Shown piece after piece: positions 16,337 to 25,327 of a DNA stretch of 64,000 bases (its first letter is position 1; the number at the start of each line of letters is the position of its first letter). Below the pieces are notes generated by a model. It was not told the DNA's origin. It made no database searches and saw only the letters and a program-made list of their open reading frames with translations. This stretch comes from an uncultured Clostridium sp. (lineage in GTDB: Bacteria; Bacillota; Clostridia; UBA1212; UBA1255). The DNA lies in NCBI GenBank assembly GCA_900543695.1, contig UQSG01000008.1:1-64000 (forward strand). The letters are read 5' to 3'. The position numbers and the translations under genes are program-made.

Positions 16337-17248
16337 TTGGGCGAACAAAAAAATCCATATCAAATACTGGGCCTTCCGGAAAGCGCAGACCGGGAACTCG
16401 TAGAGAAGAAATACGGGGCGCTTGTGCGCCAGTATAAGCAGCGTACGGATGAATACGGCACAACCAACGAGGACCTGGATTATTATAATGAAATTACAAA
16501 GGCTTATAACGAAATTATGGGGATCGACGGGGATTATACAGATACGGATCCGACCAACATCATTCCGTATTCCATTCGCAAAAAATGGCATAAAATTTCT
16601 TCATTTTTCGATTCCTACAAATTACTGATCTGCGGCGGTCTCCTGATTGTCGTGATTGGGGTGCTTACGTACCTGCAGCTTAAGGACGCCTCTAAACAAG
16701 ACCTGTATATTAAATTTGTGGGAGCGTTTAGCTCCGGCTACGCTGATTCGGAGGATGGATATATTGACCGGCAGATTGCCGATAAGTCAACGATTGTAGA
16801 AGAACCGCTCGTTTCGTATTTTACTGTAGTGGACGGAGAAACGTCGCTGCTGGATCAGTCTGCAAAAAACGGCGCCGTACAGTTTCGAAGCGAATTTACC
16901 GGCGGCGCGCTGGATATTATTATTATTGATAAAGAAAATTTGGATGTCTATGTCGATCAGCTGGTATTTCTGCGTCTCGACGACTTTCTGGAAGAACATA
17001 AAGAGGATCCAGGCTTCTCAAACCTCGATTTGTATCATTATGAGAACACGGGAGAGGAAGACGACAGGACACAGTCCGGCGTTTATGCGATTGAAATCAG
17101 CAGCATGGAGTTTTTTGAAGGCATGAATCTTGTAAAAAGGTATCCGGAAGAGCGTCAGACGATGTACCTTGCCATTGCGCGGACCAGTAAAAATCTTGAA
17201 AAGGCCAAAGCGTTTGCCGCTGAAGTCATCGCCACGAACAAGGAATAA
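16337..17248 (+). CDS. Membrane-anchored J-domain protein
   Basis: The TTG at 16337, eight bases after GGGAGG (16322-16327), is the best start and gives 303 residues. The N-terminal 60 residues form a DnaJ-like domain (NPYQILGLPESADRELVEKKYG, then DLDYYNEITKAYNEIMG). The usual HPD tripeptide is missing; the corresponding loop reads KQRTDEYG. A transmembrane helix near residue 95-115 (LLICGGLLIVVIGVLTYLQL) is followed by an extracytoplasmic domain of about 190 residues with no recognised family. Without HPD it should not stimulate DnaK ATPase. It converges on the PQQ lipoprotein gene and they share a terminator. Confidence 0.6.
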   Translation: MGEQKNPYQILGLPESADRELVEKKYGALVRQYKQRTDEYGTTNEDLDYYNEITKAYNEIMGIDGDYTDTDPTNIIPYSIRKKWHKISSFFDSYKLLICGGLLIVVIGVLTYLQLKDASKQDLYIKFVGAFSSGYADSEDGYIDRQIADKSTIVEEPLVSYFTVVDGETSLLDQSAKNGAVQFRSEFTGGALDIIIIDKENLDVYVDQLVFLRLDDFLEEHKEDPGFSNLDLYHYENTGEEDDRTQSGVYAIEISSMEFFEGMNLVKRYPEERQTMYLAIARTSKNLEKAKAFAAEVIATNKE

Positions 17249-17253
17249 AAAGA

Positions 17254-17291
17254 GCCCGGAAACAGCAGCACAGCCATTCCCGGGCCTTTTT
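17254..17291 (+). terminator. Bidirectional rho-independent terminator between convergent genes
   Basis: GCCCGG at 17254-17259 pairs with CCGGGC at 17280-17285. T-runs are present on the right for the plus strand (17287-17291) and on the left for the minus strand (AAAAA at 17247-17251). Confidence 0.75.
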
Positions 17292-17308
17292 CTCAGCTTT
17301 CTAAGCAA

Positions 17309-19063
17309 TCACTCAATCCTGACGGCGTAAATGCTGCAGTTTCGCGTGCCGAGCACCAAAATGTCATTGTAAACTGCAGGGGTAGCCTCAATGTTTCCGT
17401 CCATTTCAAAGGTGTTCAGAATTTCTCCTGTAAGGCCGTCAATGAAGAACAGATTTCCTTCTGAGTCTCCCTGTATTACATAGCCGGCGCCCGTTTCCGC
17501 GTCATAAACCAGAGCGGGAGAGCTCCAGATGTAATTTTCAAGCCGCAATGCCCAGACCTGCTTGCCGGTTTTTTTGTTGAGCGCAACCAGCAGACCATCC
17601 CAGCGATCCGGCGTCCGGCCCAACGGAATATACACGATATCCTCCAACGTTCCCTTTCCCGCGGCCAGAGAGCCCTGCGCGCCGCCAGAATTTCCGCTGA
17701 CCGTATAGCAGTCGTAATTGGTGCGCCAGACGATTTCGCCCGTTTCCGCATCGATTTTCCAAACAGGAATTGGCGCCATACCGTCTCCGTCTGCCCGCCA
17801 GTCGGCATGGAAGGAGGTAGACATATATATGTAGGGTTTTCCGTTTTCTACCTCGAGCACGCCCGTGCAGTTTGTATCGTCAAGCACATCCTGAACCCAT
17901 ACAAGCTCCAGCGTGTTGATATCGAGGCACATCATATATCCGCCGTTATCAGGGAAGAAGAGATACCCCTGATATGCGATCGGGCTGCCTTCAATTCCGA
18001 GCCAGAATTTGTTGCCGACGGAGCTTCTGCTTCCGGAATACCGCCATTTTACAACGTCGGAAGGATTGATTGTGAGCGTTCCCGCCGCTTCGTCGTACTG
18101 TGTTCCCAAACGCACAAAATAGCAGACGCCGTTTTCGCCTGGATAGATCAGCGTGTCGGTCTCCGCATCGACCAGCGCGGAACTGTCAAATGCGCACCAG
18201 CTTCTCATGGCAAAGGGATCGTCGTGACCGAATTCATATAAAATTTCGTTTGTGACGAGACTGATCACAAATACCCGTGGGGATGCGTAGGACGGATTCC
18301 GATCTCCGCCGCCGACATACATCAGAGGGATGCCTCTGGGATCAAGCGCGCCGGCGCCCTTAAAGGTAAAACCGCAATCGATCGGATCCCGTGTGGGTTT
18401 TCCCGTTTCCAGCTCGTAGAAATAAATCCTGCCGTCCTGCGTAGCGTAAATAACTTCCACGAGCGTTTCCTGCTCTTTTGCCCAGTCATACATGGCCATA
18501 ATCGCCCGCGTGGATTTCGGCCATTCTGTGATCAGAGGCTGGCCTGTCCAGCCGCAGCCGGACCAGTAGCCGTCTCCCGCCATCGTCTGCATGCTGCCCG
18601 TGGTCTGCTTCCAAAGCGGTTCGTCAGAAAACTTTTTTTGGACGATATTCAGCGTACCGTATACGCCTGAGGTATTTCTGTAGTTATTGCCGCGGAATGT
18701 AATGACGCCCTTGACGTCGGTGTATTTTTCGCCTTCCTCAAAGGTGATTTTATCCGTTCTGGAATACTCTGTGACGATTTCGCCGTTTACCATGATATCT
18801 GTTTTCATGCCGTATTTTTCAGGCTCTGTTTCCTCTACGGCGTGCGGGCTGAAAACGGGCGTCGGCGTGGGCGTCGGAGCTTCTGTGGGCGTCGGCTCCG
18901 GCGTAGCGTCAGCTTCTTCCTGCGGCGTCGGCGTTGTCTGTGTAATGGCGCCCGTAGGCGTTCCCGACGGCTCCTCGTCGCTTCCGCATGCGCTGACTGC
19001 AAAAAGCGCCAGGACGCAGAGCAGAAAGGCAATGAGATACCGCGTTGATTTTTTTGATTTCAT
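17309..19063 (-). CDS. PQQ-type beta-propeller lipoprotein
   Basis: The 584-residue protein starts at 19063 (GGGGGA six bases upstream) and has a lipobox (VSAC). A long Pro/Thr/Glu linker (residues about 30-70) with PTPTPTP precedes eight-bladed-propeller-type repeats. These include VIYATQDGRIYFYELETGKP, YMCLDINTLELVW, WKIDAETGEIVWRTNYD, VALNKKTGKQVWALRLE, and NLFFIDGLTGEILNTFEMD, which follow the W-type PQQ/BamB blade pattern. It has no recognised enzyme site. It is probably a surface protein that binds a polymer or peptides. It ends the minus-strand operon after the GH5 gene (29 bp). Confidence 0.75.
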   Translation of the reverse strand: MKSKKSTRYLIAFLLCVLALFAVSACGSDEEPSGTPTGAITQTTPTPQEEADATPEPTPTEAPTPTPTPVFSPHAVEETEPEKYGMKTDIMVNGEIVTEYSRTDKITFEEGEKYTDVKGVITFRGNNYRNTSGVYGTLNIVQKKFSDEPLWKQTTGSMQTMAGDGYWSGCGWTGQPLITEWPKSTRAIMAMYDWAKEQETLVEVIYATQDGRIYFYELETGKPTRDPIDCGFTFKGAGALDPRGIPLMYVGGGDRNPSYASPRVFVISLVTNEILYEFGHDDPFAMRSWCAFDSSALVDAETDTLIYPGENGVCYFVRLGTQYDEAAGTLTINPSDVVKWRYSGSRSSVGNKFWLGIEGSPIAYQGYLFFPDNGGYMMCLDINTLELVWVQDVLDDTNCTGVLEVENGKPYIYMSTSFHADWRADGDGMAPIPVWKIDAETGEIVWRTNYDCYTVSGNSGGAQGSLAAGKGTLEDIVYIPLGRTPDRWDGLLVALNKKTGKQVWALRLENYIWSSPALVYDAETGAGYVIQGDSEGNLFFIDGLTGEILNTFEMDGNIEATPAVYNDILVLGTRNCSIYAVRIE

Positions 19064-19092
19064 TTCCAATCCCCCAAACCTGTGTGGATTTT

Positions 19093-20409
19093 CTATTTAT
19101 TTGACCAATATGTTACTGTATCGGCCTTACCTTCGTCAATATAGTTCTGATTTTTTTTCTGCAAAATTTTAAGCTTTTCTCCGTCAATACCGCTGTCTGT
19201 CGCGATCAGGCTGTTTTTGCTGAACTGCCAGGACGAGGCAAGCTGAATTCCGGCATCCGTAATCCAGTCCGCGACATTTTTAAATATGGAGGCGGCGTTT
19301 TCATCGCCCTCCATCCACAGCATATCGCCCATTTCGCCAAAATACAGAGCTTTGCCTGCCTTTCTTGCCGCAGCTGCATACGCTTGCAGATATTCGAGGG
19401 TGGATTGTCTGCCGCCGAACCGGTCGAGCAAAAGCAAAAAGGAGGCCCTGCCGGCTTCGTCCTGCTCTGCATGCTGCAGATGAAATGAGATTGTGTCGAT
19501 GGGATCGGGCGTAAAATACGCGCACATTTCGTAAAAATCTTCAAGAGTGTCCGGCGTCCATTCTTCTTTCCAAAGATGCGTTTCTGCATTCATGCGTGCG
19601 GCGGCGCAGCGCAGCGATTTGGAGGCGCAGCGCAGATCTCCGTTTCCGCTGGAGAGCATCCTTACGGGATCCTGCTTCCGGATCGCAGCTCCTATCGCCG
19701 TATAAAACCTTATAAGCTCTTCGGAGGTGTAAAAATCGTATCCGCTGGGGGCTTCCGGAGTACACGGTCCCTCGGGAAGCCGAGAATGAAAATCAGGATC
19801 GCACAAATCCGCGCCAAGATTATATTCGTTTCCAATTTCCCATGCCCAGACCGCGGGGCTGTCTTTAAACTCGGATACGATTCTGGATACATATTTCACA
19901 GCGTATTTTACCGTTTTGCTGCTGCTGCTTCCCATGTCGGAGCGGCGCTCGCCCACATGGGCGGGAATACTTGCGTCGTACCATAGAAGGGAACAGATCA
20001 GACCGATTTTGTATTCCTCGGCGCATTGGACGACATCCCGCATACGGCTGAGAATCTCATCCGGATCGGCGTCGAATTTTTCATAATACTCGGGCCAATA
20101 GCCCCCGAAGTTTACCCTTATGTATGAAATGCCATATTTCTTCAGAAGCTCGAACTGACTGCGATACAGCCTTTTCTCCGCACCCTCTATATAACGGATT
20201 ACGAGTGAAAACGAATTGACGCCGAAGGCGTAATACGGTTTCCCTGCGAGCAGGATCGTTCCGTTTTTGTCCACGGTGAGCCCGAGCGTTTCGGCGTCGG
20301 CAGCATTGCTCTGTGAATGCGCATGGACGCAGCCTGTAAGTGCGAGCATTGGCAGACACAGAGAGCGCGGAAGATACCGAAGCATATTATGAAATGTAAA
20401 TCTAGCCAT
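19093..20409 (-). CDS. GH5-type cellulase/mannanase-like lipoprotein
   Basis: This 438-residue protein has a short signal peptide with lipobox (LTGC) and a GH5/clan A barrel. The acid/base glutamate is in WAWEIGNEYNLG (residue 195). The nucleophile glutamate is probably in ALYFGEMGD (residue 359). The strand ISYIRVNFGGYWPEYYEKF near residue 95 is typical of GH5 substrate entry. It should cut beta-1,4-mannan or glucan outside the cell while tethered to the membrane. The exact substrate is not readable. It lies 18 bp downstream of the GpsA-like gene. Confidence 0.8.
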   Translation of the reverse strand: MARFTFHNMLRYLPRSLCLPMLALTGCVHAHSQSNAADAETLGLTVDKNGTILLAGKPYYAFGVNSFSLVIRYIEGAEKRLYRSQFELLKKYGISYIRVNFGGYWPEYYEKFDADPDEILSRMRDVVQCAEEYKIGLICSLLWYDASIPAHVGERRSDMGSSSSKTVKYAVKYVSRIVSEFKDSPAVWAWEIGNEYNLGADLCDPDFHSRLPEGPCTPEAPSGYDFYTSEELIRFYTAIGAAIRKQDPVRMLSSGNGDLRCASKSLRCAAARMNAETHLWKEEWTPDTLEDFYEMCAYFTPDPIDTISFHLQHAEQDEAGRASFLLLLDRFGGRQSTLEYLQAYAAAARKAGKALYFGEMGDMLWMEGDENAASIFKNVADWITDAGIQLASSWQFSKNSLIATDSGIDGEKLKILQKKNQNYIDEGKADTVTYWSNK

Positions 20410-20427
20410 TTTGCACTTCCATTTCTG

Positions 20428-21411
20428 TTAAAATTCAAATTTATTTTTTCTGTCAAACATAGAGGACAATACGCTGCGCGGTTCGGCGCCTTCAAACAGC
20501 ATCGTATAAATAGAGCGTGAAATCGGCAGCTCCACATCGTAATCCTCGGATAATTTTACCATGGCTTTAGAAGTATCGACGCCCTCCGCGAGCTTTGCGG
20601 ATTGGATACCGCGTATAAAATTTTCACCGTAGAGCCTGTTCTGACTGTATTCGGAAAACAGCGTTGCCTGATAATCGCCGAGGTGAGAAAGACCGTATGC
20701 AGTAAGCTCATTTCCGCCCATCGCCCGGATCAGCCGGGAAACCTCTCTGGCACCTCTTGCCATCAGAGCGCCCTTCAGTCCGGGACAATCAATTCCGTCG
20801 AGCATTCCCGCCGCAATCCCCATGACGTTTTTGGCTGCTGCGCCAATCTCGCAGCCGATCAGATCCTGCCCGTAATAAAAACGGATCAGACTGCTGTTCA
20901 GCTCGCCTACAAGGTACTTTGTCAGATTGATTTGATGTGAGGCGATTACCATACAGCTTGGCCTTCCGGCGTAGAAATCCTGCACATGGCCGGGACCTAC
21001 CCATACGGCAACGCGCGTATTCATGCCCATTTCTTCATAAAATACCTGGGTAAGACGCTTCCCGGTATCGCATTCAATTCCTTTCATGCATAACAGAAAG
21101 GTTTTTTCAGACAAAGCGCCGCGCCGGCAGGCCGCCCTGCTTTCTTTTAATTCTTTTAGGAATCCGCGGAAGCGCTGGGCGGGAATCGAAACGATGATAT
21201 AGTCTGAGGAGGTGACGGCATATTCCAGATCGTCTGTCAGTTCAATTGCTTCGGGAAGCACGAGATAATCGTTTTTACGCTCCGTTTTGAATCTGATAAA
21301 ATCCGGAGAACCGGGTTTTCCGTATAATTTTACCTTATGCTGCTTGACGGCACTGCAGTACCACGCAATGCAGCTTCCCCAACGCCCCATTCCGACGACG
21401 GAAATATTCAA
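20428..21411 (-). CDS. GpsA-like NAD(P)-dependent glycerol-3-phosphate dehydrogenase family protein
   Basis: The 327-residue protein has the Rossmann motif VVGMGRWGSCIAW at the N-terminus and the catalytic lysine region GCEIGAAAKNVMGIAAGM. It also has GLSHLGDYQATLFSEYSQNR near residue 245, which matches the GpsA signature G-L-x-G-x-G-D-x-x-x-T-x-x-S-x-x-S-R-N. Two substitutions stand out. The phosphate-binding GPSHAEE is changed to GPGHVQD, and the nucleotide loop has GRWGSCIAW instead of G-x-W-G-T/A-A-L-A. It may be a divergent GpsA or a relative with another phosphorylated substrate. It heads an operon with glycosidase and PQQ lipoprotein genes, an odd place for a phospholipid enzyme. Confidence 0.75.
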   Translation of the reverse strand: MNISVVGMGRWGSCIAWYCSAVKQHKVKLYGKPGSPDFIRFKTERKNDYLVLPEAIELTDDLEYAVTSSDYIIVSIPAQRFRGFLKELKESRAACRRGALSEKTFLLCMKGIECDTGKRLTQVFYEEMGMNTRVAVWVGPGHVQDFYAGRPSCMVIASHQINLTKYLVGELNSSLIRFYYGQDLIGCEIGAAAKNVMGIAAGMLDGIDCPGLKGALMARGAREVSRLIRAMGGNELTAYGLSHLGDYQATLFSEYSQNRLYGENFIRGIQSAKLAEGVDTSKAMVKLSEDYDVELPISRSIYTMLFEGAEPRSVLSSMFDRKNKFEF

Positions 21412-21564
21412 TGGGATACACCTCTGTAAGAATCATTTTGGAGATTATAAAAACATCGAAAATTTCTATAAGCTCATGAAATGGAATATACCATAAACCG
21501 GAGAGAAAAACAAATCATAAATCGCTCCGGATCGCTGTGATTTGTATGGAAATGATATATAAAT

Positions 21565-21894
21565 TTATATACAATACAGAAAAACAGGGACCAAAATCAC
21601 ATTATATACCAGACAGACCGTAATATAAGCGGCGCGGACCGCACGGCGCCGATCGTCCGGGACGAGCTTCCTCAGCGCGGAGGAAATCGGGAGACAGCAT
21701 AAAAACGCAAAAATGGAAAAAATGTGATAGACCGTTTTCAGAGCTTCTCCGCCGCTCAGGGAAACGCCGGCGAAACACGAGAGGAAAGGAATCGTTCCCA
21801 AATTTCGAAAAAGAATGATCAGAACCGGAAGAAGGAGAAACGGCACGGAAAGAAGAATGAATTTCGGCAGAGCCGGTTTCTTGTCAGATCTCAT
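21565..21894 (-). CDS. Small membrane protein of unknown function
   Basis: This 109-residue protein has a strong GGAGGA ribosome site. It has three hydrophobic segments: LLSVPFLLLPVLIILF, VYHIFSIFAFLCCLPI and AYITVCLVYNVILVPVFLYCI, separated by basic loops. I recognise no family. It ends 153 bp before the GpsA-like gene in the same direction and may be co-transcribed with it. Confidence 0.6.
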   Translation of the reverse strand: MRSDKKPALPKFILLSVPFLLLPVLIILFRNLGTIPFLSCFAGVSLSGGEALKTVYHIFSIFAFLCCLPISSALRKLVPDDRRRAVRAAYITVCLVYNVILVPVFLYCI

Positions 21895-21975
21895 AAAATC
21901 CTCCGGAATTAAAGAAAATAAAATATAATGCTAACATCCTCATGCTATCATAAAGCGGAGGGGGAGTCAATCGGC

Positions 21976-22005
21976 TTGTAAGCATTGCGGAAAATATAGT
22001 ATAAT
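21976..22005 (+). promoter_or_regulatory. Likely sigma-A promoter of pyk
   Basis: TTGTAA (21976-21981), an 18-bp spacer and TATAAT (22000-22005) lie about 55 bp before the start codon. Confidence 0.6.
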
Positions 22006-22060
22006 AAACAGGATATCCATATCAATACTGATATTCTATCTGGTTAAAGGAGACGCTGCT

Positions 22061-23485
22061 ATGAGAAAAACCAAAATCGTTTGCACCATCGGACCTGCAT
22101 GCGACAGCGAGGAGCTGCTGACGGAAATGTGCAGGGCCGGCATGAATGTGGCCAGGCTGAACTTCTCCCATGGCACGCATCAGGAGCATCTTGAACGGAT
22201 TCAGCGCATCAAAACGGTCCGGGAAAAGCTCGGGCTGCCGATCGCTATCATGCTGGATACGAAGGGCCCGGAATACAGAATTAAAACATTTCAAAACGGA
22301 AGCGTCTTGCTGCAGGCCGGAGACCTGTTTTCTTTTACGACGCGGGAGGTAGAGGGAGATGCTACGCGCGTTTCGGTGAGCTATGAGGGGCTGGTCTCAG
22401 AGCTGGAGGTCGGAGACCGTATTTTGCTGAATGACGGACTGATGGAATTTAAGGTCAGGGAGCTGACAGACACGGATATTCTCTGCGAGGTGCTGACGGG
22501 CGGCGAGCTCTCCAACCGAAAGAGCATGAGTTTTCCAGGAAAGGTGCTTCATCAGGCCTACCTGAGCGAACAGGACAAGGCCGATATTCGCTTCGGCATT
22601 GAAAACGACGTGGATTTCATTGCCTGCTCTTTCGTTTCCGTAAAACAGGATCTGCTCGACGTCCGCGAATTTATGCGCGAATGCTGTGGTGAAAATGCGG
22701 CGAGCATCGATATTATTGCGAAAATCGAAAATCGCTCTGGGATCGAGAACATTGAGGAAATTTGCGAGGTCTGCGACGGAATCATGATCGGAAGAGGCGA
22801 CATGGGCGTAGAAATTCCGCTTGAGGAGCTGCCCGCGATTCAGAAGTATCTGATAACAAAGTGCCGCCTTCTCGGAAAACGTGTCATAACGGCGACTGAA
22901 ATGCTGGAATCCATGATTTATAATGCGCGACCGACGCGTGCTGAGACTTCAGACGTTGCCAATGCCGTTTATGACGGAACCTCTGCGGTGATGCTTTCGG
23001 GGGAAACGGCGGCAGGCAAATATCCGGTGCTTACCGTTTCCACCATGGCGAAGATCGCGGAGCATACGGAGAAGGATATCCGCTATGACAAGCGGTTTTT
23101 AATGTATGAATTTAAAATCAGGAATACGCTTGATGCGATTTCTCATGCAACCTGCGGTATGGCGATTGATATTGGCGCAAAAGCAATCGTGGTCTGTACG
23201 CTGTCCGGAATCACTGCGCGCATGGTTTCCCGGTTCCGTTCTCCGGTAGATATCGTCGGGATCACCACAAACAAAAAAACATGGCGCAAGCTGGCGCTTT
23301 CCTGGGGAGTGACGCCCGTTATGTGCCGCGAATTTCAGTCGACGGAGGTATTGTTCTATTCAGCAAAAATGATTGCAAAAGAACGGATGCATCTGGAAAG
23401 CGGAGATAAAATTGTGATTACGGGCGGCGTCACGAATGGCAAGTCGGGCAATACGAATCTGATCAAGGTCGAAACGGCGGATTGA
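22061..23485 (+). CDS. pyk: Pyruvate kinase
   Basis: The 474-residue protein is a full-length pyruvate kinase, converting phosphoenolpyruvate and ADP to pyruvate and ATP in glycolysis. Visible signatures are the start RKTKIVCTIGPA, AGMNVARLNFSHG, the active-site stretch DIIAKIENRSGIENIEEI (catalytic Lys) and GRGDMGVEIPLEELP. The C-terminal allosteric domain contains TLSGITARMVSRFRSPVDIVG. No extra C-terminal PEP-utiliser domain is present, unlike in some Bacilli. TAAAGGAG precedes the ATG. It stands alone with its own promoter, followed by a tRNA gene. Confidence 0.97.
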   Translation: MRKTKIVCTIGPACDSEELLTEMCRAGMNVARLNFSHGTHQEHLERIQRIKTVREKLGLPIAIMLDTKGPEYRIKTFQNGSVLLQAGDLFSFTTREVEGDATRVSVSYEGLVSELEVGDRILLNDGLMEFKVRELTDTDILCEVLTGGELSNRKSMSFPGKVLHQAYLSEQDKADIRFGIENDVDFIACSFVSVKQDLLDVREFMRECCGENAASIDIIAKIENRSGIENIEEICEVCDGIMIGRGDMGVEIPLEELPAIQKYLITKCRLLGKRVITATEMLESMIYNARPTRAETSDVANAVYDGTSAVMLSGETAAGKYPVLTVSTMAKIAEHTEKDIRYDKRFLMYEFKIRNTLDAISHATCGMAIDIGAKAIVVCTLSGITARMVSRFRSPVDIVGITTNKKTWRKLALSWGVTPVMCREFQSTEVLFYSAKMIAKERMHLESGDKIVITGGVTNGKSGNTNLIKVETAD

Positions 23486-23517
23486 GGACGGGGCTTCCGG
23501 CTCCGTAAAAAAATTAG

Positions 23518-23546
23518 TTGACGGATGGCGGCGATAGTGATACAAT
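23518..23546 (+). promoter_or_regulatory. Promoter of the tRNA-Pro gene
   Basis: TTGACG (23518-23523), a 17-bp spacer and TACAAT (23541-23546) end 11 bp before the mature tRNA. Confidence 0.7.
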
Positions 23547-23557
23547 CCTATCGTTTT

Positions 23558-23634
23558 CGGGATGTGGCTCAGTTTGGTAGAGCGCTGCGTTCGGGACGCA
23601 GAGGCCGCAGGTTCAAATCCTGTCATCCCGACCA
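23558..23634 (+). tRNA. tRNA-Pro (anticodon CGG)
   Basis: A complete cloverleaf can be drawn. The acceptor stem CGGGATG pairs with CATCCCG, the anticodon stem is CTGCG/CGCAG around loop TTCGGGA, giving anticodon CGG, and the T-arm contains GGTTCAAATCC. The discriminator A is followed by an encoded CCA at 23632-23634. Confidence 0.97.
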
Positions 23635-23654
23635 TAGAAAAGTCTTTCGCTCAG

Positions 23655-23684
23655 GAAAAGCCGAAAGGCTTTTCTGCTTTTTCG
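23655..23684 (+). terminator. Rho-independent terminator after tRNA-Pro
   Basis: GAAAAGCC (23655-23662) and GGCTTTTC (23667-23674) enclose a GAAA tetraloop, followed by TGCTTTTTC. Confidence 0.8.
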
Positions 23685-23749
23685 CCGCGTAAAGTGTTCA
23701 ACGTCATTCGATTTAGGAATAATGAAGCTGTATTCTGGGGGAGGATACA

Positions 23750-24244
23750 ATGAAAACATTATATTTAATAGGCGGAACAATGGGGGCCGGCAAAACAGCG
23801 GTATGCCAGCGGCTCAAAAAGGATTTGCCGAACAGCGTTTTTCTTGACGGTGATTGGTGCTGGGATGCGAACCCTTTTCATGTAACCGAAGAAACAAAAA
23901 CAATGGTCATAGATAATATCTGCTATCTGCTTAATAATTTTATTCATTGCTCTTCGTATAAAAAGATTCTGTTTGCTTGGGTTATGCATCAGCGGTCTGT
24001 TATTGATTCAATTCTTGCAAGGCTGGATACTGAAAATTGTACAGTCAAATGTATTTCTCTTATCGCCGATGAAAGCAGCCTTCGCGTCAGACTGTCGGAG
24101 GATATATCAAAAGGAATCCGTACGGCTGATGTGATTGAAAGAAGCCTTGCGAGAATTCCAATGTATCAAATTCTCGATACGATAAAAATCGATACAAGCG
24201 GGAAAACCATTTCTCAGATCGCAGACGAAATCAAAGCGCTGTAA
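23750..24244 (+). CDS. Small P-loop kinase-like ATPase
   Basis: The 164-residue protein begins MKTLYLIGGTMGAGKTAVCQ, a Walker A loop within the first 20 residues. It continues with VFLDGDWCW, where the aspartate after the hydrophobic strand is usual in small-molecule kinases. A lid-like arginine region follows (SSLRVRLSEDISKGIRTADVIERSLAR), and the C-terminus is ISQIADEIKAL. This is the layout of the AAA_33/shikimate-kinase-like group that phosphorylates small molecules. The substrate is unknown. A gene with GGGAGGA upstream and no operon partners; it ends in a small hairpin. Confidence 0.75.
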   Translation: MKTLYLIGGTMGAGKTAVCQRLKKDLPNSVFLDGDWCWDANPFHVTEETKTMVIDNICYLLNNFIHCSSYKKILFAWVMHQRSVIDSILARLDTENCTVKCISLIADESSLRVRLSEDISKGIRTADVIERSLARIPMYQILDTIKIDTSGKTISQIADEIKAL

Positions 24245-24246
24245 CA

Positions 24247-24266
24247 GGGAATTCACTTTCCCTTTT
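24247..24266 (+). terminator. Weak hairpin terminator after the P-loop gene
   Basis: GGGAA (24247-24251) and TTCCC (24258-24262) are followed by TTTT. The stem is short, so confidence is limited. Confidence 0.4.
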
Positions 24267-24421
24267 ACCGCACAGCAGCACAGCCTGAATGTCAGGAACG
24301 CGGGCAAAGAAACGGAATACAGCGCAAAACCGGGAACCGTTCCGGCATTCGAGCGTGATGAGCACGGATCGCGGAATTGCGCAAGCCTGACACGGATGCG
24401 ACTGACCGTATCGGAGCCCTT

Positions 24422-25303
24422 TCAGCGCTTCCTCCGGTATTCTTTTGGAAGCATATGAAAACAGTCCTTGAATGCGGCCGAGAATTTGCTCTGACTGTCA
24501 TATCCGACTGCCAGCGCAATTTCTGCAATGCTTCTGTCGGTTTCTGCCAGAAGCCTGGCAGCCTCTTCCATACGATGCTCTTTCATGTGCGCGGCAATGG
24601 AATTGCCGTAAACAGACTTAAAGACTGCCTTCAATGTCGTTGGATTCATCAGATACTGCTTTGATAGCGCTTCGATTGTCACGCGCTGATCGAGGCTCCG
24701 CGCCAGCTGCTCGTGGATTTTATGCACGATTTCCACCTGCTCGGACTGGTATTCCGTCAGGCGCCGTTCCGTAATATGATCCGGCCTGCAAAGGTAAAGC
24801 AGCAGCTCCAGTATTTTTATTTTCTGGTAGGACAGCTGGAGCGCCGGCGGCTGGTTATAAAAAAAACTGAAAATGGTCTCTGTCTCTCTGTTCCCCGCAA
24901 AGGAAGGGAAGGAGGCGCTCCGGCAGAATTTTTCATAGAGGAGCGTCCCGATGACCTCGGCGTCCTCCAGCGGCTCGGGGGGATGACCGGCTAACTCCTG
25001 CAAGTTGATGCGGAGCGTCATGCCGTCGTAAAAGCCGTTTGGCAGCGTCCTGCGGGAATCGGCGTACGCCTGCATCGTATGAAGCGAAAAATCCTTTGGC
25101 CCAAGATATACGCTGCTTCCGTTTTTTCTGATCCAGCCGATGCGTCCGGCCCGGCAGTAATTGATTTCCAGAATTTGTTCCGAATGGCCGTCATCAATCG
25201 GAAAGGATTCCGTTTCAGCCGTAAGTGAATAAAACGATATGTGTATTCCCGGATAGAGCCGAACCGTTTCGGCCCGGTTTCTGCCGTCCGTTTCGTGATT
25301 CAT
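24422..25303 (-). CDS. AraC family transcriptional regulator
   Basis: This 293-residue regulator has the two C-terminal helix-turn-helix motifs. TIEALSKQYLMNPTTLKAVFK forms the first and SIAEIALAVGYDSQSKFSAAFK the second, followed by KDCFHMLPKEYRR, a variant of F-R-x-x-x-G-x-x-P-x-x-Y-R. The N-terminal 180 residues contain an effector domain with EINYCRAGRIGWIRKNG and a later cysteine-containing stretch; no metal or ligand can be named. It lies 24 bp downstream of the ArsR gene in the same direction and is probably co-transcribed, so it may join in the metal or siderophore response. Regulators of similar architecture control iron uptake in Clostridia. Confidence 0.8.
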   Translation of the reverse strand: MNHETDGRNRAETVRLYPGIHISFYSLTAETESFPIDDGHSEQILEINYCRAGRIGWIRKNGSSVYLGPKDFSLHTMQAYADSRRTLPNGFYDGMTLRINLQELAGHPPEPLEDAEVIGTLLYEKFCRSASFPSFAGNRETETIFSFFYNQPPALQLSYQKIKILELLLYLCRPDHITERRLTEYQSEQVEIVHKIHEQLARSLDQRVTIEALSKQYLMNPTTLKAVFKSVYGNSIAAHMKEHRMEEAARLLAETDRSIAEIALAVGYDSQSKFSAAFKDCFHMLPKEYRRKR

Positions 25304-25327
25304 TTGCAGGACTCCTAAATTTTTTAT

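Noticed and set aside
18687..19172. Plus-strand open frame opposite the PQQ lipoprotein gene, rich in Val/Gly/Ser repeats
   Set aside because: It is the complement of the Pro/Thr/Glu linker and has no start signal; a shadow of the real gene.
23487..23505. Hairpin after pyk as a terminator
   Set aside because: The stem is followed by A residues, not T, so it would not terminate plus-strand transcription.
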